From contig NZ_BMWG01000006.1 of assembly GCF_014651115.1 (NCBI RefSeq), positions 242,915-297,148 of the forward strand: 54,234 nt of DNA. The letters run 5' to 3'. The translations under genes were made by a program, and so were the position numbers. This document shows positions 1 through 7,234 of this stretch, piece by piece. This DNA is from Streptomyces inusitatus. Its GTDB lineage: Bacteria > Actinomycetota > Actinomycetes > Streptomycetales > Streptomycetaceae. The notes beneath the pieces were generated by a model. The model had not been told where the DNA came from, made no database searches, and saw only the letters and a program-made list of their open reading frames with translations. How positions within the stretch are numbered: the first letter of the stretch is position 1; the number at the start of each line of letters is the position of its first letter.

Positions 1-88
1 CGAAAGCCCCCCCGGGGGGCCCGCCCCCTAACCCCGGAGGGTCACACCCCCGACAGGGGGGGGCCCAGGGCCGTCCGCCCCCCCCCAG

Positions 89-118
89 CCGCCGCGAGCG
101 CACGGCTCGCGGCGGTTT
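89..118 (+). terminator. Rho-independent terminator of an upstream gene
   Basis: A perfect 11-bp inverted repeat (CCGCCGCGAGC, 5-nt loop, GCTCGCGGCGG) is followed by TTT. It lies ahead of the icmA promoter and no gene is visible between the window start and this hairpin, so it probably ends a plus-strand gene lying to the left of the window. The short T run makes it a modest intrinsic terminator, as is common in Streptomyces. Confidence 0.6.
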
Positions 119-153
119 CGTGTGTCCCGGCCCCTTCTCGGGGGCGTGGTCCA

Positions 154-189
154 TCGACATTTACTAGGACGTCCTAGTAAATTCAATGT
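154..189 (+). promoter_or_regulatory. icmA promoter with a 24-bp perfect palindromic operator
   Basis: Positions 159-182 form a perfect 24-bp palindrome whose centre is CTAGGACGTCCTAG. A -35-like TCGACA (154-159) and a -10-like TAAATT (178-183) are 18 bp apart and flank or overlap it. The -10 element ends 6 nt before the ATG at 190, and no Shine-Dalgarno sequence precedes that ATG. This suggests a leaderless mRNA whose transcription would be blocked by a dimeric repressor bound between the promoter elements. The repressor is not identified; the TetR protein at 1985-2635 is one candidate. Confidence 0.6.
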
Positions 190-1890
190 ATGGACGCTGA
201 AGCGATGGAGGCAGGCCGCCGACGCTGGCAGGCCCGCTACGACAAGGCACGCAAGCGGGAGGCGGACTTCTCGACGCTCTCGGGGGACGCGGTCGACCCC
301 GTCTACGGCCCCAGGCCGGGCGATGTGTACGAGGGCTTCGAGCGCATCGGCTGGCCCGGCGAGTACCCGTACACCCGGGGGCTGCACCCGACCGGCTACC
401 GGGGCCGCACCTGGACCATCCGGCAGTTCGCCGGCTTCGGCAACGCCGAGCAGACCAATGAGCGCTACAAGATGATCCTGGCCGCCGGCGGCGGCGGGCT
501 CTCCGTCGCCTTCGACATGCCGACCCTCATGGGCCGGGACTCCGACGAGGACCGCTCCCTCGGCGAGGTCGGCCACTGCGGGGTCGCCATCGACTCCGCC
601 GCCGACATGGAGGTCCTCTTCAAGGACATCCCGCTCGGCGATGTCACCACCTCCATGACGATCAGCGGCCCGGCGGTCCCCGTCTTCTGCATGTATCTGG
701 TCGCCGCCGAGCGCCAGGGCGTGGACCCCGCCGTGCTCAACGGCACGCTCCAGACCGACATCTTCAAGGAGTACATCGCGCAGAAGGAGTGGCTCTTCCA
801 GCCGGAGCCCCATCTGCGTCTCATCGGCGACCTGATGGAGCACTGCGCGCGCGCCATCCCCGCCTACAAGCCGCTCTCCGTCTCCGGCTACCACATCCGC
901 GAGGCAGGGGCGACGGCCGCGCAGGAGCTGGCGTACACGCTCGCCGACGGCTTCGGCTATGTCGAGCTGGGGCTCAGCCGGGGCATGGACGTGGACGACT
1001 TCGCGTCCGGGCTCTCCTTCTTCTTCGACGCCCACCTCGACTTCTTCGAGGAGATCGCCAAATTCCGGGCCGCCCGCCGGATCTGGGCCCGCTGGATGCG
1101 CGAGGTGTACGGCGCGAAGAGCGACAAGGCCCAGTGGCTCCGCTTCCACACCCAGACCGCGGGCGTCTCGCTGACCGCGCAGCAGCCCTACAACAATGTC
1201 GTCCGCACGGCGGTCGAGGCGCTCTCCGCGGTGCTCGGCGGCACCAACTCGCTGCACACCAACGCCCTGGACGAGACCCTCGCCCTCCCCAGCGAGCAGG
1301 CGGCGGAGATCGCCCTGCGCACCCAGCAGGTGCTGATGGAGGAGACCGGCGTCGCCAATGTCGCCGACCCGCTGGGCGGCTCCTGGTACGTCGAGCAGCT
1401 CACCGACCGGATCGAGGCCGACGCCGAGCGGATCTTCGATCAGATCAGGGAGCGCGGTCTGCGCGCCCACCCCGACGGGCGGCACCCGGTGGGGCCCATG
1501 ACCTCGGGGATCCTGCGCGGCATCGAGGACGGCTGGTTCACCGGCGAGATCGCCGAGTCCGCGTTCCGCTATCAGCGGGCGCTGGAGAAGGACGAGAAGC
1601 GGGTCGTCGGCGTCAATGTCCACCACGGCTCGGTCACCGGCGATCTGGAGATCCTCCGGGTCAGCCACGAGGTCGAGCGCGAGCAGGTGCGCGAGCTGGC
1701 GGACCGCAGGGCCCGCCGCGACGACGAGGCCGTACGCGTCTCGCTCGACGCGATGCTCGTCGCGGCCAGGGACGGCTCCAACATGATCGCCCCGATGCTG
1801 GCGGCGGTGCGCGCGGAGGCGACCCTCGGGGAGATCTGCGGCGCGCTGCGGGAGGAGTGGGGCACCTACACGGAGCCGCCGGGCTTCTGA
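190..1890 (+). CDS. icmA: Isobutyryl-CoA mutase, large (catalytic) subunit
   Basis: A 566-residue acyl-CoA mutase large subunit that interconverts isobutyryl-CoA and n-butyryl-CoA, linking valine and butyrate metabolism and polyketide precursor supply. It consists of the substrate-binding TIM-barrel half only; the C-terminal B12-binding domain of methylmalonyl-CoA mutases is absent, so it needs a separate small subunit (IcmB), which is not in this window. Phe80 (in IRQFAGFG) and Gln198 (in EYIAQKEW) occupy the positions that are Tyr and Arg in methylmalonyl-CoA mutase. This is the known isobutyryl-CoA signature, and the numbering equals that of published Streptomyces IcmA. The start at 190 follows the palindromic promoter directly and gives the family's usual length. 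The 2-hydroxyisobutyryl-CoA mutases differ at position 80 (Ile), so that alternative is unlikely. Confidence 0.93.
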   Translation: MDAEAMEAGRRRWQARYDKARKREADFSTLSGDAVDPVYGPRPGDVYEGFERIGWPGEYPYTRGLHPTGYRGRTWTIRQFAGFGNAEQTNERYKMILAAGGGGLSVAFDMPTLMGRDSDEDRSLGEVGHCGVAIDSAADMEVLFKDIPLGDVTTSMTISGPAVPVFCMYLVAAERQGVDPAVLNGTLQTDIFKEYIAQKEWLFQPEPHLRLIGDLMEHCARAIPAYKPLSVSGYHIREAGATAAQELAYTLADGFGYVELGLSRGMDVDDFASGLSFFFDAHLDFFEEIAKFRAARRIWARWMREVYGAKSDKAQWLRFHTQTAGVSLTAQQPYNNVVRTAVEALSAVLGGTNSLHTNALDETLALPSEQAAEIALRTQQVLMEETGVANVADPLGGSWYVEQLTDRIEADAERIFDQIRERGLRAHPDGRHPVGPMTSGILRGIEDGWFTGEIAESAFRYQRALEKDEKRVVGVNVHHGSVTGDLEILRVSHEVEREQVRELADRRARRDDEAVRVSLDAMLVAARDGSNMIAPMLAAVRAEATLGEICGALREEWGTYTEPPGF

Positions 1891-1984
1891 CCGTACGCCC
1901 GGGGGCCGACCCAGGCTCCCGGGCCCTGGCCCTGGCCCCGGCCCTCGGCCCCCGGGCCCGGCCCTCGGGCCCCGGCTCAGTCGC

Positions 1985-2635
1985 TCAGTTCCGCAGCGAC
2001 GCCAGCCCCGACAGCAGCAGCCTGGTGAAGCGGCGGGCCCAGGCCGCGTCCACCGGCTCCGCGCTGACCAGCGTCCGGTGGACGACCGCCCCGGCGATCA
2101 CGTCGAAGATCAGATCGGCGTTGCGCGCCGCCGTCGCCGGATCGTCCTCGTACGGCAGCTCGCCCCTGGCCTGCGCCCGGGCCCGCCCCTGGAGCACCAG
2201 CCCCTTCTGCCGGTCCACGATCGCCGAGCGGATCCGGCCGCGCAGCGCCTCGTCACGGGTGCCCTCGGCGACCACCGCCATCAGCGCGGTGCGCGTCTCC
2301 GGCCGCTCCAGCAGCGCCGCGAATCTGAGCACCACACACTCGACATCGGCCGTGAGGCTGCCCAGATCCGGCAGTTCGAGTTCGTCGAAGAGATGGGCGA
2401 CGGCGTCGACCACGAGTTCGCTCTTCCCCGCCCAGCGGCGGTAGAGCGTCGTCTTGGCGACCTTCGCCCGGGTCGCCACATCGCCCATCGTGAGCTTGGA
2501 CCACCCCAGCTCCACCAGGGCCGCCCGGGTGGCTTCGAGGATCGCGCAGTCGGCCTCGGCGCTGCGGGGCCGCCCCCGGGGGCCGGTGCGCACAGCGCCG
2601 TCGGTGACGTCCGGACGAGGGGGCTGCTTGGGCAT
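1985..2635 (-). CDS. TetR/AcrR family transcriptional regulator
   Basis: About 216 residues with an N-terminal TetR helix-turn-helix (residues ~33-75: ILEATRAALVELGWSKLTMGDVATRAKVAKTTLYRRW) and a C-terminal helical ligand domain ending in LLLSGLASLRN. The ATG at 2635 (MPKQPPRPD) is chosen; in-frame starts up to 2683 are possible, and none has a clear Shine-Dalgarno. It is convergent with icmA and divergent from the thioredoxin gene. The inverted repeat at 2720-2736 is a plausible autoregulatory operator. The ligand is unknown; the position beside icmA suggests an acyl-CoA, but that is inference. Confidence 0.85.
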   Translation of the reverse strand: MPKQPPRPDVTDGAVRTGPRGRPRSAEADCAILEATRAALVELGWSKLTMGDVATRAKVAKTTLYRRWAGKSELVVDAVAHLFDELELPDLGSLTADVECVVLRFAALLERPETRTALMAVVAEGTRDEALRGRIRSAIVDRQKGLVLQGRARAQARGELPYEDDPATAARNADLIFDVIAGAVVHRTLVSAEPVDAAWARRFTRLLLSGLASLRN

Positions 2636-2719
2636 GACGGCGACCATACCGGCGGGTAGGCCTTTCGCTGTGAGCCAGTTCACCGGAGGAATCTCACACC
2701 GCGAGGGTTCGCGGAGTTA

Positions 2720-2736
2720 CGCTACGGGCCGTAGCG
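2720..2736. promoter_or_regulatory. Inverted repeat in the TetR/thioredoxin divergent region
   Basis: CGCTACGG, one central G, CCGTAGCG: a perfect 8-bp inverted repeat with TTA and AAA flanks that are partly symmetric too. It lies 85 bp upstream of the TetR start and about 170 bp upstream of the thioredoxin start, where a TetR operator would be expected. No T run follows, so a terminator is less likely. Confidence 0.5.
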
Positions 2737-2903
2737 AAAGCCCTCAGGGGCTGAGCGACGACCACGGGCGCGGGGTGGGGACCCCGCGCCGATGAAGCAT
2801 CCGCACGATGGAACACTCGGGCACCGAGCACCGGAAGCGCCGTTGGCACGGTCTTACCGGCCGCACTTTTCCCATGCGCGCGCGGAAGGGGGAGGATGTA
2901 CTC

Positions 2904-3881
2904 ATGCAGCCTAGGAACATGTCCATGAGCGGCGTCGTCGACCTCGCCGCAGTGAAAGCGGCCGGAGAGGCCAAGGTCAAGGCCGAGCAGGCCCGCGCCG
3001 AGGCCGCCCGCCAGGGCGGCGCCGTCGCCGTCTCCCCCGCCAGCCTGGTGATCGACGTCGATGAGGCGGGCTTCGAGAGCGAGGTGCTCCAGCGCTCCGC
3101 CGAGGTCCCGGTCGTCCTCGACTTCTGGGCCGAGTGGTGTCAGCCCTGCAAGCAGCTCAGCCCGCTGCTTGAGCGCCTGGCCCAGGAGTACAACGGCCGC
3201 TTCGTGCTGGCCAAGGTCGATGTCGACGCCAACCAGATGCTGATGCAGCAGTTCGGCATCCAGGGAATCCCCGCGGTCTTCGCGGTGGTCGCCGGACAGG
3301 CGCTGCCGCTCTTCCAGGGCGCGGCCCCCGAGCAGCAGATCCGCCAGACGCTCGACCAGCTGATCCAGGTCGCCGAGGAGCGCTTCGGTCTCACCGGTGT
3401 CGCCGTCGACCCCGAGGCCGGCGCGGCCCCGGAGGGCGCTGCCGCCCAGGAGCCCCCGGCCGGTCCGTACGACGCCCTGCTGGAGGCCGCCGTACAGGCC
3501 CTGGACGCGGGCGACTTCGCCGGAGCTGTCCAGGCGTACCGCAATGTGCTCTCCGACGACCCCGCCAACACCGAGGCCAAGCTCGGCCTCGCCCAGGCCC
3601 AACTGCTGGGCCGGGTGGGGGGACTCGACCCGCAGCGGGTGCGCCAGGAGGCCGCCGAGAAGCCCGCCGATGTGACCGCGCAGCTCGCCGCCGCCGATCT
3701 GGATCTGGTCGGCGGCCATGTCGAGGACGCCTTCGGCCGGCTCGTGGAGACGGTCCGCCGCACGGCGGGCGACGACCGGGACGCGGCGCGGGTACGGCTG
3801 CTGGAGCTGTTCGAGGTGATCGGCCCCGACGATCCGCGAGTGTCATCGGCCCGTTCGGCGCTCGCGAGGGTGCTGTTCTGA
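2904..3881 (+). CDS. Thioredoxin-domain protein with C-terminal TPR region (YbbN/CnoX-like)
   Basis: A 325-residue cytoplasmic protein. Residues ~45-150 are a thioredoxin fold with the active site WCQPC (in VLDFWAEWCQPCKQL) and the cis-Pro region IQGIPAVFAV. An acidic Ala/Pro linker follows, and then helical tetratricopeptide-like repeats (YDALLEAAVQALDAGDFAGA; ANTEAKLGLAQAQLLG). Relatives act as redox-linked co-chaperones; the active site here keeps both cysteines, so thiol chemistry is possible. The ATG at 2904 is chosen because GGAGG lies 8 nt upstream; a longer in-frame start at 2808 lacks a ribosome site. It is a single gene followed by a strong terminator. Confidence 0.9.
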   Translation: MQPRNMSMSGVVDLAAVKAAGEAKVKAEQARAEAARQGGAVAVSPASLVIDVDEAGFESEVLQRSAEVPVVLDFWAEWCQPCKQLSPLLERLAQEYNGRFVLAKVDVDANQMLMQQFGIQGIPAVFAVVAGQALPLFQGAAPEQQIRQTLDQLIQVAEERFGLTGVAVDPEAGAAPEGAAAQEPPAGPYDALLEAAVQALDAGDFAGAVQAYRNVLSDDPANTEAKLGLAQAQLLGRVGGLDPQRVRQEAAEKPADVTAQLAAADLDLVGGHVEDAFGRLVETVRRTAGDDRDAARVRLLELFEVIGPDDPRVSSARSALARVLF

Positions 3882-3938
3882 GCCATATTCCGGAGTTCCG
3901 GAGCGGGCGTTCCGTTCCGCCGGGAATGCAGTGATTTG

Positions 3939-3973
3939 CGGCGGTGGCACCGAGGGTGTGCCACCGCCGTTTT
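3939..3973 (+). terminator. Rho-independent terminator after the thioredoxin-TPR gene
   Basis: A perfect 12-bp stem (CGGCGGTGGCAC / GTGCCACCGCCG) with a 7-nt loop, followed directly by TTTT. It is one of the clearest intrinsic terminators in the window. Confidence 0.85.
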
Positions 3974-4536
3974 GGCGATGATGCCTGTGTGCGATCGCTC
4001 TTTGCCGAAACTTGGTAATTCCGACGCCTGTTACTCGCAGTAAATCAAGTCCTTTCTTCTGTCCGTTTATCGACGGCATTTACCCCTTCTGCTGACACAC
4101 TCGGCTGCACCCTGTGTGGCTGCTCGACGCTTGTCGCCGACGGCGTGGTTACCGGCCCGTTACCAGTGAGTAACGACCCCTCTTGTGCCTCGGCCTCGAA
4201 TGGACCACGATCGGCGACGCTCGGTCCAACAACGCGCCGGCCCGGCACCCAGCCGCGCCGCGATCTTGGGTCCCCACCGGGTCGGCCGGCGCAGCGATGC
4301 CGACCGTGGACAGGGGGGTTCCCGCCCCAGCGGCGGGACCTGTCCGATGTGTGTCGCGCGTGATGCGTCAGGCGCGGCCAGTGGTTGTCGCTCGGGGGTG
4401 ATCGCCGGTGTTCAGAATGCCGAACATGGCCGAAAGCGCGGGCGCTCTCCTTCCCGAGGACGTAGCACTTCTCCCATCCCCGGACGGACCGGTCAGTGTC
4501 CGGACCGGAGATGTACGTCCGAGAAGGAGGAAAGTC
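3974..4536. promoter_or_regulatory. Gene-free leader region of the DUF6230 operon with two TTAC-type inverted repeats
   Basis: About 560 bp without a convincing gene. The first part is noticeably richer in A+T than its surroundings. It holds TTACTCGCAGTAA (4031-4043) and GTTAC-CAGTGA-GTAAC (4159-4174), two similar inverted repeats 115 bp apart that look like binding sites for one regulator. The operon start at 4537 has its own AAGGAGG site, so the region is probably a promoter plus a long 5' leader. No regulator can be named. Confidence 0.45.
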
Positions 4537-5217
4537 ATGGAGTCTGTGGCTCGTGGCGGAACGAGATGGAAGCGGTTCGCCCTGGTCATGGTGCCGAGCG
4601 TGGCCGCGACGGCCGCGATAGGCATCGGTCTGTCACAGGGGGCGCTGGCGGCGTCCTTCGCTGTGTCGGGCCAGGAGTTCAAGGTGACGGCCGATTACCT
4701 CGACGGGCGGGGCTTCGCCCAGTACGGCGGGGTCGACGTCGGCTACGAGGAGATGGAGGGCGAGCGGCTCGTCCAGCACCCGGTGGCCATCTCCGCGTTC
4801 AAGAGGGCCAGGATCGAGGGCATGTGTCAGTCGGTGGTGACCGATGTGCCGTTCCTCGGCAAGATCACCCTCAAGCTGAAGGCCGGCACCAAGCAGGACC
4901 GCCCCGTCGTCGCGGGCAATCTCTATCTGGACATCTCCCAGCTGGACGCGAACGCCAAGTTCCACAACATCGACATCGGCGTCGCGGCCAAGGACACGGA
5001 CAACGCCGAGAGCGATCCGGGACCCACCACCGGCAAGGGCCCCGCGGTCAAGAGCGACGACCGGATCCTGGAGAACGGCTTCGCCCAGCAGGCCGAGCGC
5101 GCCGAGCTGTGGGACGTCGAGCAGAAGGCATGGGCGACCACGGCCGGAACCTTTGAACTGAAGGATCTGAACATGCGGCTCCTGCGCGGCAGCGGCGACG
5201 GGGTCGAGTGCTTCTGA
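4537..5217 (+). CDS. DUF6230 family secreted or membrane-anchored protein
   Basis: 226 residues. The N-terminus (MESVARGGTRWKRF, then a hydrophobic stretch with VPSVAATAAIGIGL and ending QGALAASFA) is a signal peptide or single membrane anchor, leaving a soluble beta-rich domain outside the cell. A Cys pair (GMCQSVV near residue 97 and the C-terminal ECF) could form a disulphide. The domain is recognisable as DUF6230, common in Streptomyces and without an assigned biochemical role; older annotations calling members cholesterol esterase have no catalytic motif to support them here. The ATG at 4537 is chosen for the AAGGAGG upstream. It is the first gene of a three-gene operon with the DUF6114 and Pro-rich genes. 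Confidence 0.85.
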   Translation: MESVARGGTRWKRFALVMVPSVAATAAIGIGLSQGALAASFAVSGQEFKVTADYLDGRGFAQYGGVDVGYEEMEGERLVQHPVAISAFKRARIEGMCQSVVTDVPFLGKITLKLKAGTKQDRPVVAGNLYLDISQLDANAKFHNIDIGVAAKDTDNAESDPGPTTGKGPAVKSDDRILENGFAQQAERAELWDVEQKAWATTAGTFELKDLNMRLLRGSGDGVECF

Positions 5218-5314
5218 CGGCGACCCCGTCCCGGGTGGGCGGGAGCGCTCCCCGTTCCCCGCCCACCCGATCAACTCCTCACGCGGCAACACCAGTTCCA
5301 GGGAGCTGTTTTCC

Positions 5315-5860
5315 ATGAACGCCGAGTCCATGGCCACGGGGCAGAACGAGCACGTCCTTCGCGTCCTCAGGCGGCGGTTCCGCGACTGGCGGGGACAACG
5401 CCCCTTCTGGGCAGGGGTGTTCACGCTGCTCGGCGGTGTGCCGATCGCCTACTTCCCGTACGCGAGCATGAAGCTCGGCAATCTGACCCTCTCCATGTCC
5501 ACCACCGCAGGCGCCGGATCGCTGATCATCGGCGTTCTGCTCGTCACACTCGGGCTGACGATGTGGTTCCACCACATCGTGCGGGTGTTCGCGGGAGTGG
5601 CGTCGATCCTGCTGGCCCTGATCTCGATCCCCATCGCCAATCTGGGCGGATTCGTCGTCGGTTTCCTGCTGTCGCTCGTCGGCGGCGCGCTCTCCATCTC
5701 GTGGGCGCCCGGGAAACCGCTGCCCGCGCCCTCCGGCCAACCGGCGTCCGGGGAGGCGAGAGACGCCGGCACGGGATGGGACCTTCCCGCGGACCTTCCC
5801 GGCGGGGCCACGCCCGAGACCACCACCGAAGCCGACGGCGGGAGGAACCGTGCAGGGTGA
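5315..5860 (+). CDS. DUF6114 family integral membrane protein
   Basis: 181 residues. An N-terminal cytoplasmic segment (MNAESMATGQNEHVLRVLRR) is followed by about four hydrophobic helices between residues ~30 and 135, including PFWAGVFTLLGGVPIAYFPY, GSLIIGVLLVTLGLTMW and GGFVVGFLLSLVGGALSISW, then a polar Pro/Gly-rich tail. The segment WFHHIVRVFAGVASI is typical of the family. Known members are of unknown function and sit next to DUF6230 genes. It starts 97 bp after the DUF6230 stop and overlaps the next gene by 11 bp, so translation is probably coupled. Confidence 0.85.
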   Translation: MNAESMATGQNEHVLRVLRRRFRDWRGQRPFWAGVFTLLGGVPIAYFPYASMKLGNLTLSMSTTAGAGSLIIGVLLVTLGLTMWFHHIVRVFAGVASILLALISIPIANLGGFVVGFLLSLVGGALSISWAPGKPLPAPSGQPASGEARDAGTGWDLPADLPGGATPETTTEADGGRNRAG

Positions 5861-7157
5861 TGCCGCACCGCTGACGGACACCGGGGGCGAGAGGCCCCGG
5901 CCGCCCGGAAGGGGCCCCCGGCACGCGGCCCCCAGGAAGTCCCTGCTGTCCAGGCTGCATGGGCCCGCGGGCAAGGCGATGGCCCTGGCCGCGATGCCGA
6001 CCGCCGTGCTGATGGGCATCAGCCTCACCCCCCGGCCGGCGATCGCGGAGGACAAGGAGATCCCCTACGCCCCCGGCCCCTGTGTGACCCGCTCCGACGA
6101 GCCGTCCGGATCCACGTCGCCCAAACCCTCCACGAGCCCCTCGCCGTCGGCCGCCTCGACCCCCACCTCCACACCCTCCCCTCCCTCTCCGACCCCGACC
6201 CCGAGCCGGTCGGCGCGGAGCGCGCAGGCACGGTCCACGGCCCCCGAGAAGCCCGCCGAGCCGGATTCCGAGCCCGGGCAGGAGCCCGGGCAGGAGCCGG
6301 GTTCCGACGCGGACGAGGAGAAGACCGGGAATCCACTGGACCCGCTGGGGCTGGGCGACGCGATCGAGGACCTTCTCGACGGCGTCGGCGAGAAGACAAC
6401 GCCGCCCCCCTCGCACCCCGGGAGCGCCGAGCCCGAGAAGCCCACCGCCGCCGGGCGGCCGGAGGAGACCGACCCCACGACCGCTCCCACGACCACACCG
6501 CCGACGAAGCCCGCATCGAGCGCTCCGGCCGGAACGCCCCGGAAGGCCATCGAGAGCGCGGCGGTGAAGGCGGGCGCGGCCGTCGAGGAACTCGACGAGG
6601 ACGCCAAGGGCCTCGACCCCAAGAAGGACGACTCCATCCCCGAAGGGGCCAAACCCCGCTTCCCCTGTGCCACCCCCGACCCCGAGGCGCTCGCCGCCGC
6701 GAAGCTCGAACCCGGCCGCCCGCTGCTCCCGGACGACCCCTGGGTGCTGGAGAGTTCACTGCTCACCCTGACCGGTCTGAACTACCACGGCATCGTGGAG
6801 GTGCGGACCGGCGGCGGCAAGATCAAGAAGGCGCTGAAGTTCACCGCGACCGGCGTCGACATCAGAGATCTCCACCAGCTGGTGAAGGGCCCCGAGGGCA
6901 CCACCATCCACGCCCGGGCCCGCCGGGGCTCCACCTCGACCATCCGCGAGGCGACCGTGACGATGTACACCGAGGAGATGAAGGGCAATCTCTTCGGCCT
7001 GATCCCCGTCACCTTCACCCCCCGCACCCCGCCCCCGGTGAACCTCCCCTTCGCCTTCTTCACCGACGCCAGGGTGACGCAGGCGGGCCAGTTCGGCGGC
7101 ACGCTCTCGGTGCCGGGGCTGCGCAACCATCTGACCGAGGACACCGCCCAGGAGTGA
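5850..7157 (+). CDS. Exported Pro/Ser/Thr-rich protein of the DUF6230 operon
   Basis: 435 residues from a GTG start (GGAGG lies 4 nt upstream), overlapping the DUF6114 gene by 11 bp. A basic N-terminus (residues 1-40) is followed by a hydrophobic segment (AMALAAMPTAVLMGISLTP) and a possible cleavage site RPAIA|ED, so export or anchoring is likely. Residues ~75-235 are a low-complexity Pro/Ser/Thr/Glu linker typical of wall-spanning regions. The C-terminal domain (~280-430) is predicted beta-rich (VLESSLLTLTGLNYHGIVEV and FGLIPVTFTP). No known domain was recognised; context implies it works with the two membrane-associated neighbours at the cell envelope. Confidence 0.8.
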   Translation: MQGDAAPLTDTGGERPRPPGRGPRHAAPRKSLLSRLHGPAGKAMALAAMPTAVLMGISLTPRPAIAEDKEIPYAPGPCVTRSDEPSGSTSPKPSTSPSPSAASTPTSTPSPPSPTPTPSRSARSAQARSTAPEKPAEPDSEPGQEPGQEPGSDADEEKTGNPLDPLGLGDAIEDLLDGVGEKTTPPPSHPGSAEPEKPTAAGRPEETDPTTAPTTTPPTKPASSAPAGTPRKAIESAAVKAGAAVEELDEDAKGLDPKKDDSIPEGAKPRFPCATPDPEALAAAKLEPGRPLLPDDPWVLESSLLTLTGLNYHGIVEVRTGGGKIKKALKFTATGVDIRDLHQLVKGPEGTTIHARARRGSTSTIREATVTMYTEEMKGNLFGLIPVTFTPRTPPPVNLPFAFFTDARVTQAGQFGGTLSVPGLRNHLTEDTAQE

Positions 7158-7160
7158 GAA

Positions 7161-7210
7161 CGGCCGCGGGCCGTGCTCCCTCGTACGAAGGGAAGCACGG
7201 CCCGCGGCCG
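7161..7210. terminator. Bidirectional terminator between convergent genes
   Basis: A perfect 17-bp inverted repeat (arms begin CGGCCGCGGGCCGTGCT) with a 16-nt loop that itself contains CCCT/AGGG. It sits between the end of the Pro-rich gene and the end of pyk, so it can serve both strands. Confidence 0.8.
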
Positions 7211-7234
7211 ACAGCGGTGCGGTGGTACGGAGGA

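Noticed and set aside
2636..2903. SigR-type promoter (GGAAT-GTT) before the thioredoxin-TPR gene
   Set aside because: A GGAAT is present near 2687, but GTT is 14 or 23 bp away, outside the accepted 18-19 bp spacing.
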